DNA from: an uncultured Lachnospiraceae bacterium
GTDB lineage: Bacteria; Bacillota; Clostridia; Lachnospirales; Lachnospiraceae
DNA length: 25,613 nt
Direction: 5' to 3'
Assembly: GCA_934418125.1 (NCBI GenBank)
Contig: CAKRWT010000033.1
Coordinates: forward strand, 1-25,613
Shown: piece by piece, positions 7,334 through 15,155 of the stretch
How positions within the stretch are numbered: position 1 is the stretch's first letter
Layout of the letters: each line of letters starts with the position of its first letter
The notes under the pieces: model-generated
The model's database searches: none
Told to the model about the DNA's origin: nothing
The model's input: the letters and a program-made list of their open reading frames with translations, nothing else
Program-made: the position numbers and the translations under genes

Positions 7334-7370
7334 CGAAAGTTTACGAAAATTTATCGAAAACATTTTCTCG
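7334..7370 (+). promoter_or_regulatory. LacI-type operator cluster between the malQ promoter and its ribosome site
   Basis: CGAAA starts at 7334, 7344 and 7355, about one helical turn apart. The last copy belongs to the imperfect palindrome CGAAAACATTTTCTCG (7355-7370). A repressor bound here would block transcription just after initiation. The divergent LacI-type protein is the natural candidate. Confidence 0.5.
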
Positions 7371-7388
7371 TAGGTGAGGGTTAGAGAA

Positions 7389-8879
7389 GTGAAAGCAAAG
7401 TCATTAACAAGAGGGGCAGGCATCCTGTTATCCATATCCAGTCTGCCATCCGCATACGGAATAGGAACTTTTGGAAATGCAGCTTTCCGGTTTATCGACC
7501 TGTTAGCAGATTTGAAGCAGAAGTACTGGCAGGTATTACCGATGGGACCGATAACCATGGGCGACAGTCCTTTTCAGTCGATTTCCGTATTTGCCGGAAA
7601 TCCTTATTACATCGATTTGGATGACCTCATTGAGGAAGGGCTGCTTAAGAGAGAAGAAGTCGTATCCCATAACTGGGGAAACAATCAGGAGAATGTCGAT
7701 TACTCCATTTTATATAGAAACAGGTATCACGTTTTAAGAACTGCCTATCAGAGATTTGATACAGAATCTTACGATTACATAACATTTTGCAGGCAGAACG
7801 CTTCCTGGCTGGATGATTACAGTTTATTTATGGCAATCAAGGAACAGCAGGAGCAAAAAGCGTGGAACGAATGGGAAGAGGATTTAAAGAACAGAAATCC
7901 CAGGCGTCTGGCACAATGTGCCGAAACGATGAAGGAAGAAACCGGATTCTGGAACTTCTGTCAGTATTACTTTTTCAAACAATGGCAGACCTTGCGGCAA
8001 TATGCTGCAAAGCATGGGGTACAGATGATTGGAGACATGCCGTTCTACGTTGCTTACGACAGCGTGGACGTTTGGAAACACAGAAATCTTTTCCAACTGG
8101 ATGATGCAGGCAACATGCTTCGTGTGGCAGCCTGTCCACCGGACCGGTTTTCCGAGACGGGTCAGGTCTGGGGCAATCCGGTATACAACTGGGAAGAGAT
8201 GGAAAGAGATGGATTTGCCTGGTGGCAGCAGAGAATGGAAGAACATGCGGCTATGTTTGATGCCGTGAAGCTGGATCATTTCATCGGTGTTGTAAAGTAT
8301 TTCAGTATTCCTGCAGGGGAAAATTCCCTGCGGCATGGAAAATGGGTCAAAGGTCCCGGGAAAAAGCTGGCGGATGTATTGGAAAAGGCAGCCTGTGGGA
8401 AACCTATTATAGCTGAGAATATGGGAACGGTGCTCCCGGCGGTGAACAGAATGGTACAGAAGCTTGGCTGGCCGGATATGAAAGTATTGCAGTTTGCTTT
8501 TGATGGCAATGCGGATAATGAGTATCTGCCGCACAACTATACCGATACCAATACGGTGGTTTATGCAGGAACCCATGATAATGACACACTTATGGGATAC
8601 TACCGGAACCAGACCGAGTATGAAATCGCTTACTTGTATTCCTATTTAAATATAGATAAAAAAGAAGATATTCCCGATGCTTATATCCGTCTGGCATATT
8701 CCAGCATAGCAGATGTGGTTATTTTCCAGATGCAGGATATCTTACAATTAGGGAATGAAGCAAGGATGAACCAGCCATCTACCGTTGGTTCTAACTGGAA
8801 ATGGCGTATTCTGGAAGATGCACTTCCGGAGGAGAGAAGAAACTGGATTAGAACCCAGACAGCACTTTTCAGACGGTAA
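7389..8879 (+). CDS. malQ: 4-alpha-glucanotransferase (amylomaltase, GH77)
   Basis: MalQ transfers alpha-1,4-glucan segments between maltodextrins, releasing glucose and building longer chains for phosphorylase. It is cytoplasmic. The 496-residue length is normal for short bacterial amylomaltases. Family marks are GILLSISSLPSAYGIG near the N terminus, QVLPMGP, IGDMPFYVAYDS, KLDHFIG with nucleophile D296, IIAENMGT with acid/base E343, and GTHDNDT with D397. The residue two before the nucleophile is Lys294, where GH77 and GH13 enzymes normally have Arg. The start is taken as GTG 7389, with AGGTGAGG 9 nt upstream; a GTG at 7374 is also in frame but overlaps that site. It is the first gene of the maltodextrin cluster. 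Confidence 0.93.
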   Translation: MKAKSLTRGAGILLSISSLPSAYGIGTFGNAAFRFIDLLADLKQKYWQVLPMGPITMGDSPFQSISVFAGNPYYIDLDDLIEEGLLKREEVVSHNWGNNQENVDYSILYRNRYHVLRTAYQRFDTESYDYITFCRQNASWLDDYSLFMAIKEQQEQKAWNEWEEDLKNRNPRRLAQCAETMKEETGFWNFCQYYFFKQWQTLRQYAAKHGVQMIGDMPFYVAYDSVDVWKHRNLFQLDDAGNMLRVAACPPDRFSETGQVWGNPVYNWEEMERDGFAWWQQRMEEHAAMFDAVKLDHFIGVVKYFSIPAGENSLRHGKWVKGPGKKLADVLEKAACGKPIIAENMGTVLPAVNRMVQKLGWPDMKVLQFAFDGNADNEYLPHNYTDTNTVVYAGTHDNDTLMGYYRNQTEYEIAYLYSYLNIDKKEDIPDAYIRLAYSSIADVVIFQMQDILQLGNEARMNQPSTVGSNWKWRILEDALPEERRNWIRTQTALFRR

Positions 8880-8893
8880 TTCTTATGGTATGA

Positions 8894-8962
8894 AATGTGG
8901 AAACACATTTTATATAGAAACAAAATGGTAAAACCATAGGGAGTATATGACAGTTATACTCC
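8894..8962 (+). promoter_or_regulatory. Three consecutive small hairpins in the malQ-malE gap
   Basis: AAATGTG/CACATTT with a GAAA loop (8894-8911), ATGGT/ACCAT (8925-8937) and GGAGTATA/TATACTCC (8940-8962) occupy most of the gap. None has a U-tract typical of a terminator. They may protect the malE messenger or mark a processing site. Confidence 0.45.
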
Positions 8963-8984
8963 GGAAAGAGAGAGGAAAAAAGTT

Positions 8985-10334
8985 ATGAAGAAGAAAGCAT
9001 TAGCAACATTACTTGCAACAGCAATGGTTGCTGGCTCTCTTGTTGGATGCGGAAGCTCTGATACAGCAGCTGAAAGCACCACAGAAGAGACAACAGAAGC
9101 AGCTACAGAAGAGACAGCTGCAGAAGAAGCTCCTGCTGAGGATACAGCAGAAGAAGCTGCAACAGATGCAGCAGACCCAGTAGCTAACTTAATCGCAGCT
9201 ACAACAGATACCGTTACCTTAACAGTATGGGCATCTGAAGAAGATCAGGATCTTACAACAAAGTTACTTGACGAATTCAAGGCAGCTTACCCGGATGTAA
9301 CATTCGATATCACACTTGGTGCTGAGTCCGAGTCTACAGCAAAAGATACTGTATTAACAGACGTTGAGGCAGCAGCAGATGTATTCGCATTCGCTGATGA
9401 CCAGGTAAACGAGTTAGCAGCAGCAGGCGCATTACAGGAAGTTGCAGCAACCTATACTTATGATGTAGCTGCAGAGAACGCAGCAGGTGCTGTTGAAGCA
9501 GCTTCTGCAGATGGCAAATTATATGCTTATCCTATGACAGCAGATAACGGATACTTTATGTTCTATGATTCTTCCATCTTTACAGAGGATGATGTTCAGT
9601 CCTTAGAGAAGATGATTGAAGTTGCAGATGCAGCTGGTAAGAAGATTGCAATGGACATCTCCAATGGCTGGTATATCTACGCTTTCTTCCAGGGCGCTGG
9701 ATATGACTTAACATTAAATGACGATGGCGTTACAAATACATGTACATGGAATGCTGATGGCGCAGCAGATGTTGCTCAGGCAATCATTGATTTAACAGCT
9801 TCTGGCGTACTTGTAGATATGGGTGATGAAGATATGGCTACCCAGATTGCAGAAGGCAACGTAGTTGCTTGTGTAAATGGTACATGGAGAGCAGAAACAG
9901 CGCAGGAAGCATGGGGAGACAACTATGCAGCAACAAAACTTCCTACCTTCAACGTAGCTGGTAAAGACTATCAGATGTCTTCTTTCTCCGGTTACAAGTT
10001 AATCGGTGTAAATCCTCATTCTGCTAACGTTGGCTGGTCTATGCTCCTTGCAGAGTACTTAACAAACGAAGCAAGCCAGACAGCAAGATTTGAAGCAAGA
10101 GGACTTGGACCTGCAAACATCGCAGCAGCAACATCCGATGCAGTTCAGGCTAACCCGGCAATCGCAGCTCTTGCAGCGCAGGCAGCTTATGCAACACCAC
10201 AGCGTGTCGGTGCAAACTTCTGGTCTCCAGCTGAAACATTAGGACAGATTCTTGCATCTGGTAACCCGGATGGAACAGATTTACAGGAATTACTGGATAC
10301 AGCAGTAGAAGGTATCACAGCTCCTGTAGAATAA
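8985..10334 (+). CDS. malE: Maltodextrin ABC transporter substrate-binding lipoprotein
   Basis: This 449-residue lipoprotein has a signal peptide with lipobox LVGC, giving lipidated Cys22, so it is anchored on the outer face of the membrane. Residues ~23-70 are a low-complexity Ser/Thr/Glu/Ala linker. The rest is a type-1 solute-binding fold starting TVTLTVWASEEDQ, with ADVFAFADDQV and GYKLIGVNPHS as in maltose-binding proteins. It delivers maltodextrins to the MalF/MalG permease. The ribosome site GAGAGAGG precedes ATG 8985. Codon choice is strongly biased (GCA, ACA, TTA), as expected for an abundant protein. Hairpins lie on both sides. Maltodextrin specificity is inferred from malQ, the permeases and the amylase. 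Confidence 0.88.
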   Translation: MKKKALATLLATAMVAGSLVGCGSSDTAAESTTEETTEAATEETAAEEAPAEDTAEEAATDAADPVANLIAATTDTVTLTVWASEEDQDLTTKLLDEFKAAYPDVTFDITLGAESESTAKDTVLTDVEAAADVFAFADDQVNELAAAGALQEVAATYTYDVAAENAAGAVEAASADGKLYAYPMTADNGYFMFYDSSIFTEDDVQSLEKMIEVADAAGKKIAMDISNGWYIYAFFQGAGYDLTLNDDGVTNTCTWNADGAADVAQAIIDLTASGVLVDMGDEDMATQIAEGNVVACVNGTWRAETAQEAWGDNYAATKLPTFNVAGKDYQMSSFSGYKLIGVNPHSANVGWSMLLAEYLTNEASQTARFEARGLGPANIAAATSDAVQANPAIAALAAQAAYATPQRVGANFWSPAETLGQILASGNPDGTDLQELLDTAVEGITAPVE

Positions 10335-10453
10335 AACTTAGTAAAGCTGAGTTTGAAGCCGTGATAAATGGCTTGCGCATATAGGATGGTATCTGGAAGC
10401 ATTGCAGATGTAGTTTCACAAATGGGATGCTGAATGGATAATAGTCTTAAGCT

Positions 10454-10484
10454 GAAAGGGTGAGTGTTCATCACTCACCCTTTC
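10454..10484 (+). terminator. Intercistronic hairpin after malE (leaky terminator or RNA stabiliser)
   Basis: GAAAGGGTGAGTG (10454-10466) and CACTCACCCTTTC (10472-10484) form a perfect 13-bp stem with loop TTCAT. Only TTAAAAAA follows, so the U-tract is poor. This is the sort of element that lets malE be made in excess over malF and malG. The rest of 10335-10589 shows no gene. Confidence 0.65.
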
Positions 10485-10589
10485 TTAAAAAAGCGGGAAA
10501 ATATGGGAAATTATCTCAGGGATTATTATTTCAGAGAAGAGCATCTCATATTACCATATTAGAACAGTTACTTCTGAGAGGAGTTTCGT

Positions 10590-12017
10590 ATGAAGAAGGC
10601 ATTAAACGCTATAGGAAATTATTTTAAAAATTTAGGAATTGCCTTTGCCAAGGGAGACGTGTGGGTAAAACTATCCGCAGTATTTATGGGTGCAGGTTAC
10701 TTTGCCAGAAAACAGATTGTGAATGGTATCTTAATGTTTCTGGTAGAAGCAGTATTTATTGTTATGTGTGTTGGTTATGCAGCACCGAATCTTGCTAAAT
10801 TTGGAACACTTGGTACGGTACAGTTTGAGCAGGTATTTGACCCGCTGACGATGACCAGTACCGTAAATGATTATGATAACTCATTCCTGATATTACTTAG
10901 TTCCATTATTTCGTTATTCCTGATAGTGGTATTCGTATTATTCTGGATTGCAAATATGAAAACAGTATATCGTCTGCAGGTAAAGAAGGAAAACGGCGAG
11001 CATATCAATAACTTCCGTGAAGATGTGCAGGCGATGTTTAATGAAAAATTCCATATCACGTTACTGACATTGCCGGCATTAGGCGTCATACTGATGAACG
11101 TATTACCAATTCTGGTGCTGATTGCAGTTGCATTTACCAACTATGACCAGCAGCACATGCCGCCGAGTGCGTTGTTTACCTGGGTAGGCTGGACGAACTT
11201 TAAAAACCTGTTCTCCAACTCGGTAACAGTAACTTTTGGATATTCCTTTAAAAAGATTTTAGTATGGACTTTAGAGTGGGCTGTACTGGCGACCTTTACG
11301 ACCTATATCGGTGGTATCCTGCTTGCGAAGTTTATTAACAATAAGAAAACAAAGCTTCCGAAGCTCTGGAGAACTTTGTTTATTATCGCCATTGCAGTAC
11401 CACAGTTTGTAACCTTATTGCTGGTTCGTAACTTCTTTGCAGATAATGGTATTGTAAATACCTTCTGCAGCAATATCGGATTAACCGGTTTCCTGCAAAG
11501 TATCGGACTGGTAAGCAGCAACCTGACATACATTCCATTCCTGACCAATCCGGGATGGGCGAAGGTCATGATTGTGCTGATTAATATCTGGGTCGGCGTT
11601 CCTTATCAGATGCTTGTTGCAACCGGCGTATTAATGAATATTCCGGAAGACCAGATTGAAAGTGCAAGAATCGATGGTGCCAATGCATTCCAGATTTTTG
11701 TAAAGATTACAATGCCATACATGTTATTCGTAACAGGACCAAGTTTGATTACAGACTTTGTAAAGAACATCAATAACTTTAATGTTATTTATCTGTTAAC
11801 ACAGGACGTATATGTGACATCAGACCAGCTGCTTGCCAACTCTAATGCCAAGGAAATTGACCTTTTGGTAACCTGGCTGTTCCGACTGACAAACGAGTAC
11901 TACAATTACAAGATGGCATCCGTTATCGGTATTATCGTATTTATTATCTGTGCGGCATTTACACTGATAACCTTTACCAGAACAATTAAAGGCGATAAGG
12001 AGGAGGAGTTCCGATAA
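10590..12017 (+). CDS. malF: Maltodextrin ABC transporter permease, MalF type
   Basis: The protein has 475 residues and several membrane segments: an N-terminal pair (~45-65 and ~100-120), then the permease core from ~155. The EAA loop that docks the ATPase reads ESARIDGANAFQIFVKITMP (357-376). A sizeable outside loop includes the FTWVGWTNFKNLF segment seen in MalF proteins. It forms the channel with MalG in the cytoplasmic membrane. A GAGAGGAG ribosome site precedes ATG 10590, and the TAATG at 12015-12019 overlaps the malG start by one base. No ATPase gene is present in the window, so a shared MsmX/MalK-type ATPase must energise it. Confidence 0.9.
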   Translation: MKKALNAIGNYFKNLGIAFAKGDVWVKLSAVFMGAGYFARKQIVNGILMFLVEAVFIVMCVGYAAPNLAKFGTLGTVQFEQVFDPLTMTSTVNDYDNSFLILLSSIISLFLIVVFVLFWIANMKTVYRLQVKKENGEHINNFREDVQAMFNEKFHITLLTLPALGVILMNVLPILVLIAVAFTNYDQQHMPPSALFTWVGWTNFKNLFSNSVTVTFGYSFKKILVWTLEWAVLATFTTYIGGILLAKFINNKKTKLPKLWRTLFIIAIAVPQFVTLLLVRNFFADNGIVNTFCSNIGLTGFLQSIGLVSSNLTYIPFLTNPGWAKVMIVLINIWVGVPYQMLVATGVLMNIPEDQIESARIDGANAFQIFVKITMPYMLFVTGPSLITDFVKNINNFNVIYLLTQDVYVTSDQLLANSNAKEIDLLVTWLFRLTNEYYNYKMASVIGIIVFIICAAFTLITFTRTIKGDKEEEFR

Positions 12018-12859
12018 TGAGAAAGAAGATTAATTTTGTTTTGAGACATCTTTTCCTGCTTGTTTTAGCAGTATTCTGGCTGGTGCCAATCCTTTGGTTG
12101 TTTGTAACATCATTCAGTGGTTACAAGGGAATTAATACAGCACATTTCTTCCCACAGACATGGACCTTTGATAACTATAAGCAGTTATTCTTCCAGTCTG
12201 ACTCAATTGTGCAGTATAACCAGTGGTTTATGAATACGTTAATCATTGCAATCTTTACCTGTATTATTTCTACGGTACTGGTATTGATGGTAAGTTACGC
12301 AATGAGCCGTCTTCGGTTCCCGGGAAGAAAACAGATTATGAGTTTCAGTATTATTTTGAATATGTTCCCCGGTGTCTTGTCCATGATTGCTGTGTACTTC
12401 GTTATGAAGTCCATCGGTCTGACAAACAGCCATGTCGGAATGATTATTGTATATTCTGCAGGTGCAGGACTTGGCTTCTTAATCTGTAAAGGTTTTATGG
12501 ATACTATTTCCACTTCCTTAAGTGAAGCAGCAAGACTGGAAGGTGCATCTGAGGCAAAGATTTTCTGGCGGATTATTATTCCGTTATCCAAGCCGATTAT
12601 TGTTTATACCGTTATCAGTTCTTTCCTGATTCCATGGGGAGACTTCGTATTTGCGAAGCTGATGTTAAACTCTGGTATTGCTGCGGATCAGACGGTTGCA
12701 CTGGGACTGTTTAACATGTTAGGACGTTCCATGATTAACAAATACTTCTCGGTATTCTGTGCAGGTGGTGTAGTGGTTTCCGTACCGATTTCCATTCTGT
12801 TCGTTATCATGCAGAAGTTTTACGTAGAAGGAATTACTGGTGGTTCTGTAAAGGGCTAA
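12017..12859 (+). CDS. malG: Maltodextrin ABC transporter permease, MalG type
   Basis: This 280-residue membrane protein has about six segments. The EAA loop SEAARLEGASEAKIFWRIII starts around E170, and the ending KFYVEGITGGSVKG is the MalG/AmyC-type C terminus. It is the second half of the maltodextrin channel and pairs with MalF. The ATG shares one base with the malF stop, and AAGGAGGAG lies just upstream, so the two are translationally coupled and made in equal amounts. An amylase gene follows after a hairpin-bearing gap. Substrate assignment follows the locus rather than residues in this subunit. Confidence 0.92.
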   Translation: MRKKINFVLRHLFLLVLAVFWLVPILWLFVTSFSGYKGINTAHFFPQTWTFDNYKQLFFQSDSIVQYNQWFMNTLIIAIFTCIISTVLVLMVSYAMSRLRFPGRKQIMSFSIILNMFPGVLSMIAVYFVMKSIGLTNSHVGMIIVYSAGAGLGFLICKGFMDTISTSLSEAARLEGASEAKIFWRIIIPLSKPIIVYTVISSFLIPWGDFVFAKLMLNSGIAADQTVALGLFNMLGRSMINKYFSVFCAGGVVVSVPISILFVIMQKFYVEGITGGSVKG

Positions 12860-12878
12860 CGGCTATTGAGGAGAGTAA

Positions 12879-12905
12879 ATGCGCAAAGAGCGTAAGATTA
12901 TGTGA
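12879..12905 (+). other. Possible 8-codon leader peptide between malG and the amylase gene
   Basis: ATG at 12879 is preceded by GAGGAGAG (12868-12875) and reads MRKERKIM to TGA 12903-12905. It ends 12 nt before the stem at 12917. It could be a leader peptide that couples translation to the hairpin, or only a chance frame after a decayed ribosome site. Confidence 0.3.
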
Positions 12906-12916
12906 GAAATTACAGC

Positions 12917-12959
12917 AAGAGACATAGATATCTGAATGAAAAGGGTATCTGTGTCTCTT
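12917..12959 (+). terminator. Terminator or attenuator-like hairpin upstream of the amylase gene
   Basis: AAGAGACATAGATA (12917-12930) pairs with TATCTGTGTCTCTT (12946-12959), about 14 bp with one G-T pair and a 15-nt loop, followed by TCAG. An ATG at 12936, in frame with the amylase, lies in the loop and is therefore an unlikely start. The U-tract is short, so read-through is expected. Confidence 0.5.
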
Positions 12960-12986
12960 TCAGTCTATCATGGGAAAGGAGAAATT

Positions 12987-14735
12987 ATGAGAAGAAGAAC
13001 ATTGCGGGTTACGGCAGTGGCGATGACACTGGCGATGCTCATGAGTGGATGTGGTACGCAGAATACAGCACAGGATAATCCGGTAACAGAGCAGACCGAA
13101 GTGCAAGACGGAAGCACAGAAGAGAATATGGTAGTAGAGCCGGAAACGGCAGAGGATGAGACAGACAGGATTCCGTTAAATGTGATAGAGGATAATTACA
13201 GAACCTATTATGAAGTGTTTGTATATTCTTTCTGTGACAGTGATGGGGATGGTATCGGGGACATTCCGGGCTTAATCTCTAAGCTGGACTATATCAACGA
13301 TGGGGATGATGCCACGGATACGGACCTTGGCTGTAATGGCATCTGGCTGATGCCGGTCAATCCGTCTCCGACCTACCATAAATATGATGTGGCAGACTAT
13401 TATGGGATTGATGAGCAGTATGGTACGCTGGAGGATTTTAAAGAGCTTCTGGCAGAGTGCGACAAGCGTGGTATCAAGGTAATCATGGATTTAGTATTGA
13501 ATCATTCCTCTTCCCAGAATCCATGGTTCCAGGAGGCATACAGTTATCTGCAGCAGCTGGACGGCAAAGAGCCAAGTGTGGAGGAATGCCCTTATTTAGA
13601 CTACTATCATTTTTCAAAGGAGCAGGCAGGAGGATATTATGCGGTAGAGGGAACCGACTGGTATTATGAAGCCCAGTTCTGGTCTGAGATGCCGGACTTT
13701 AACCTGGACAGTGAGGCACTGCGGGAAGAGTTCGCAGAAATTACCGATTACTGGCTTTCTATGGGCGTTGGCGGTTTCCGGTTAGATGCGGTAAAAGAAT
13801 ACTATACCGGCGCAGCGCAGTCCAATATTGATTTTCTGGCATGGCTGAACGACACAGTGAAGACACAGAAGGAGGATTCTTATCTGGTGGGTGAGGCATG
13901 GCTCGATATGGCAGAATATGCGCCCTATTATGGCAGCGGAATTGACAGTATGTTTGACTTTGCTTTCGCGGATAAAGATGGCATTATTTCCAAGGTATTA
14001 AATGGTGCTCCGGCATCCAAATACGGACAGGCGGCAGCAGGTCTGGAGGATACCTTTGGCGCTTACAATGAGAACTATATAGATGCTCCTTTTTATACGA
14101 ACCATGATATGGGAAGAAGTGCCGGCTATTATGCAGGAGAGGACTCTGCCTGTCAGACCAAAATGGCGGGAGCCATGAATCTGTTGATGAGTGGTTCTGC
14201 CTTTGTCTACTATGGTGAGGAACTGGGCATGAAGGGTGCTGGTAAGGATGAAAATAAACGCGCACCGATGTACTGGAGCAAGAATCCGGAGGCAGAAGGT
14301 ATGTGTGACGGACCGGCAGATATGGATGATATAAAGATGAAGTTTGACAGCCTGGAAGAGCAGGCGGAGGATACCGCTTCTGTCTATCAGTATTATAAGA
14401 AAGTAATTAAAGTCAGAAATCAGAATCCGGAGATAGCCAGAGGAAGTGTTACCTGTCTGGAAGAAGGAGCCGCAGATGGGTATCAGGTAGCGCAGCCAGA
14501 GGGAAAAGAATCCGTCTGTGTTTTAAAGAAGAGCTATGAGGGCTCAGAGATTTTGCTGGTATTTGTGACAGCGGGAACGGAAGTATCTGTAGATTTAAGT
14601 AGAATTACCTTAAATGGAAAAGCGATTGGAACGGATACGGAAGTAAGAGCTATGATAGAAAGTGGAGAAGAAACGATTTCTTATGAAGATGGAGTGGCAC
14701 AGATGCCAGGGTATTCCGTTCTTGTATTGCAATAA
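12987..14735 (+). CDS. Surface-anchored GH13 alpha-amylase-family lipoprotein
   Basis: This 582-residue enzyme has a signal peptide and lipobox LMSGC (Cys22), so it is tethered outside the membrane. After an acidic Thr/Glu-rich linker the GH13 barrel begins (YEVFVYSFCDSDGDGIGD). Region I is VIMDLVLNHSS, region II GFRLDAVKE with nucleophile D267, region III LVGEAW with acid E303, and region IV TNHDMGR with D374. A short C-terminal beta domain follows. GH13 enzymes of this group hydrolyse starch or maltodextrins, making substrates for the ABC transporter just upstream. AAAGGAG 5 nt before ATG 12987 fixes the start. Alpha-amylase versus neopullulanase specificity cannot be settled here. Confidence 0.9.
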   Translation: MRRRTLRVTAVAMTLAMLMSGCGTQNTAQDNPVTEQTEVQDGSTEENMVVEPETAEDETDRIPLNVIEDNYRTYYEVFVYSFCDSDGDGIGDIPGLISKLDYINDGDDATDTDLGCNGIWLMPVNPSPTYHKYDVADYYGIDEQYGTLEDFKELLAECDKRGIKVIMDLVLNHSSSQNPWFQEAYSYLQQLDGKEPSVEECPYLDYYHFSKEQAGGYYAVEGTDWYYEAQFWSEMPDFNLDSEALREEFAEITDYWLSMGVGGFRLDAVKEYYTGAAQSNIDFLAWLNDTVKTQKEDSYLVGEAWLDMAEYAPYYGSGIDSMFDFAFADKDGIISKVLNGAPASKYGQAAAGLEDTFGAYNENYIDAPFYTNHDMGRSAGYYAGEDSACQTKMAGAMNLLMSGSAFVYYGEELGMKGAGKDENKRAPMYWSKNPEAEGMCDGPADMDDIKMKFDSLEEQAEDTASVYQYYKKVIKVRNQNPEIARGSVTCLEEGAADGYQVAQPEGKESVCVLKKSYEGSEILLVFVTAGTEVSVDLSRITLNGKAIGTDTEVRAMIESGEETISYEDGVAQMPGYSVLVLQ

Positions 14736-14744
14736 AGCAACAAA

Positions 14745-14779
14745 CGAAAATCCCGAAGGGTTAACCTTCGGGATTTTCG
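14745..14779 (+). terminator. Terminator after the amylase gene
   Basis: CGAAAATCCCGAAGG (14745-14759) pairs perfectly with CCTTCGGGATTTTCG (14765-14779), a 15-bp stem with a 5-nt loop. The 3' arm includes TTTT. It closes the maltodextrin cluster. Confidence 0.75.
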
Positions 14780-15155
14780 CTTGTGTAAAAGGGGAATTCT
14801 TCCGGAATTGCTATTACCGACTTGACTTCCGTAATCAAGTCTGTAATTAATATATCCTTTTTCCACTGGATAGTCTATAAATATATTGCAAAAAAATAAA
14901 ACTATATTAGCGAAAAAGGTTGAAAAAGGTATTTTGAAAAAGAAATACAGGTAAAAAATAAAAACATTTTGCGTATATAGAATTGAAAAAAGGAATTTTA
15001 GTGCAAACTACATTACAATTTGTCCGGAATTTGATTTTTATGGGAGGTTATGGTATCATAAAAAACTGTTCAGGGGCATTGAAAACAGCGATAAAAGCTG
15101 CGTCCGGGCGCATCGGACAAAGGACAGAGAAGTATGAGAGAAGGAATGCGCAGAA
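14780..15155. other. AT-rich intergenic region before the formate channel gene
   Basis: I see no gene in this 376-bp stretch. It holds GACTTGA/TCAAGTC arms (14819-14841) and an overlapping ATTAC/GTAAT pair that cannot form at the same time. It also holds a run of A-tracts with the direct repeat GAAAAAGGT at 14912 and 14922, and the promoter at 15031-15059. The A-tracts, spaced close to 10 bp, suggest curved DNA or an UP-like element. Confidence 0.5.
15031..15059 (+). promoter_or_regulatory. Promoter of the formate/nitrite transporter gene
   Basis: TTGATT (15031-15036), a 17-bp spacer and TATCAT (15054-15059), with an extended TG just before the -10, predict a start near 15066 and a leader of about 90 nt. 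Confidence 0.65.

Noticed and set aside
7884..8576. Long minus-strand frame opposite malQ
   Set aside because: It lies fully inside a well-supported GH77 gene on the other strand, with no recognisable motif or ribosome site.
12936..12986. Upstream ATG giving a 599-aa amylase
   Set aside because: The ATG lies in the loop of a hairpin, lacks a ribosome site, and would place charged residues before the lipoprotein signal.
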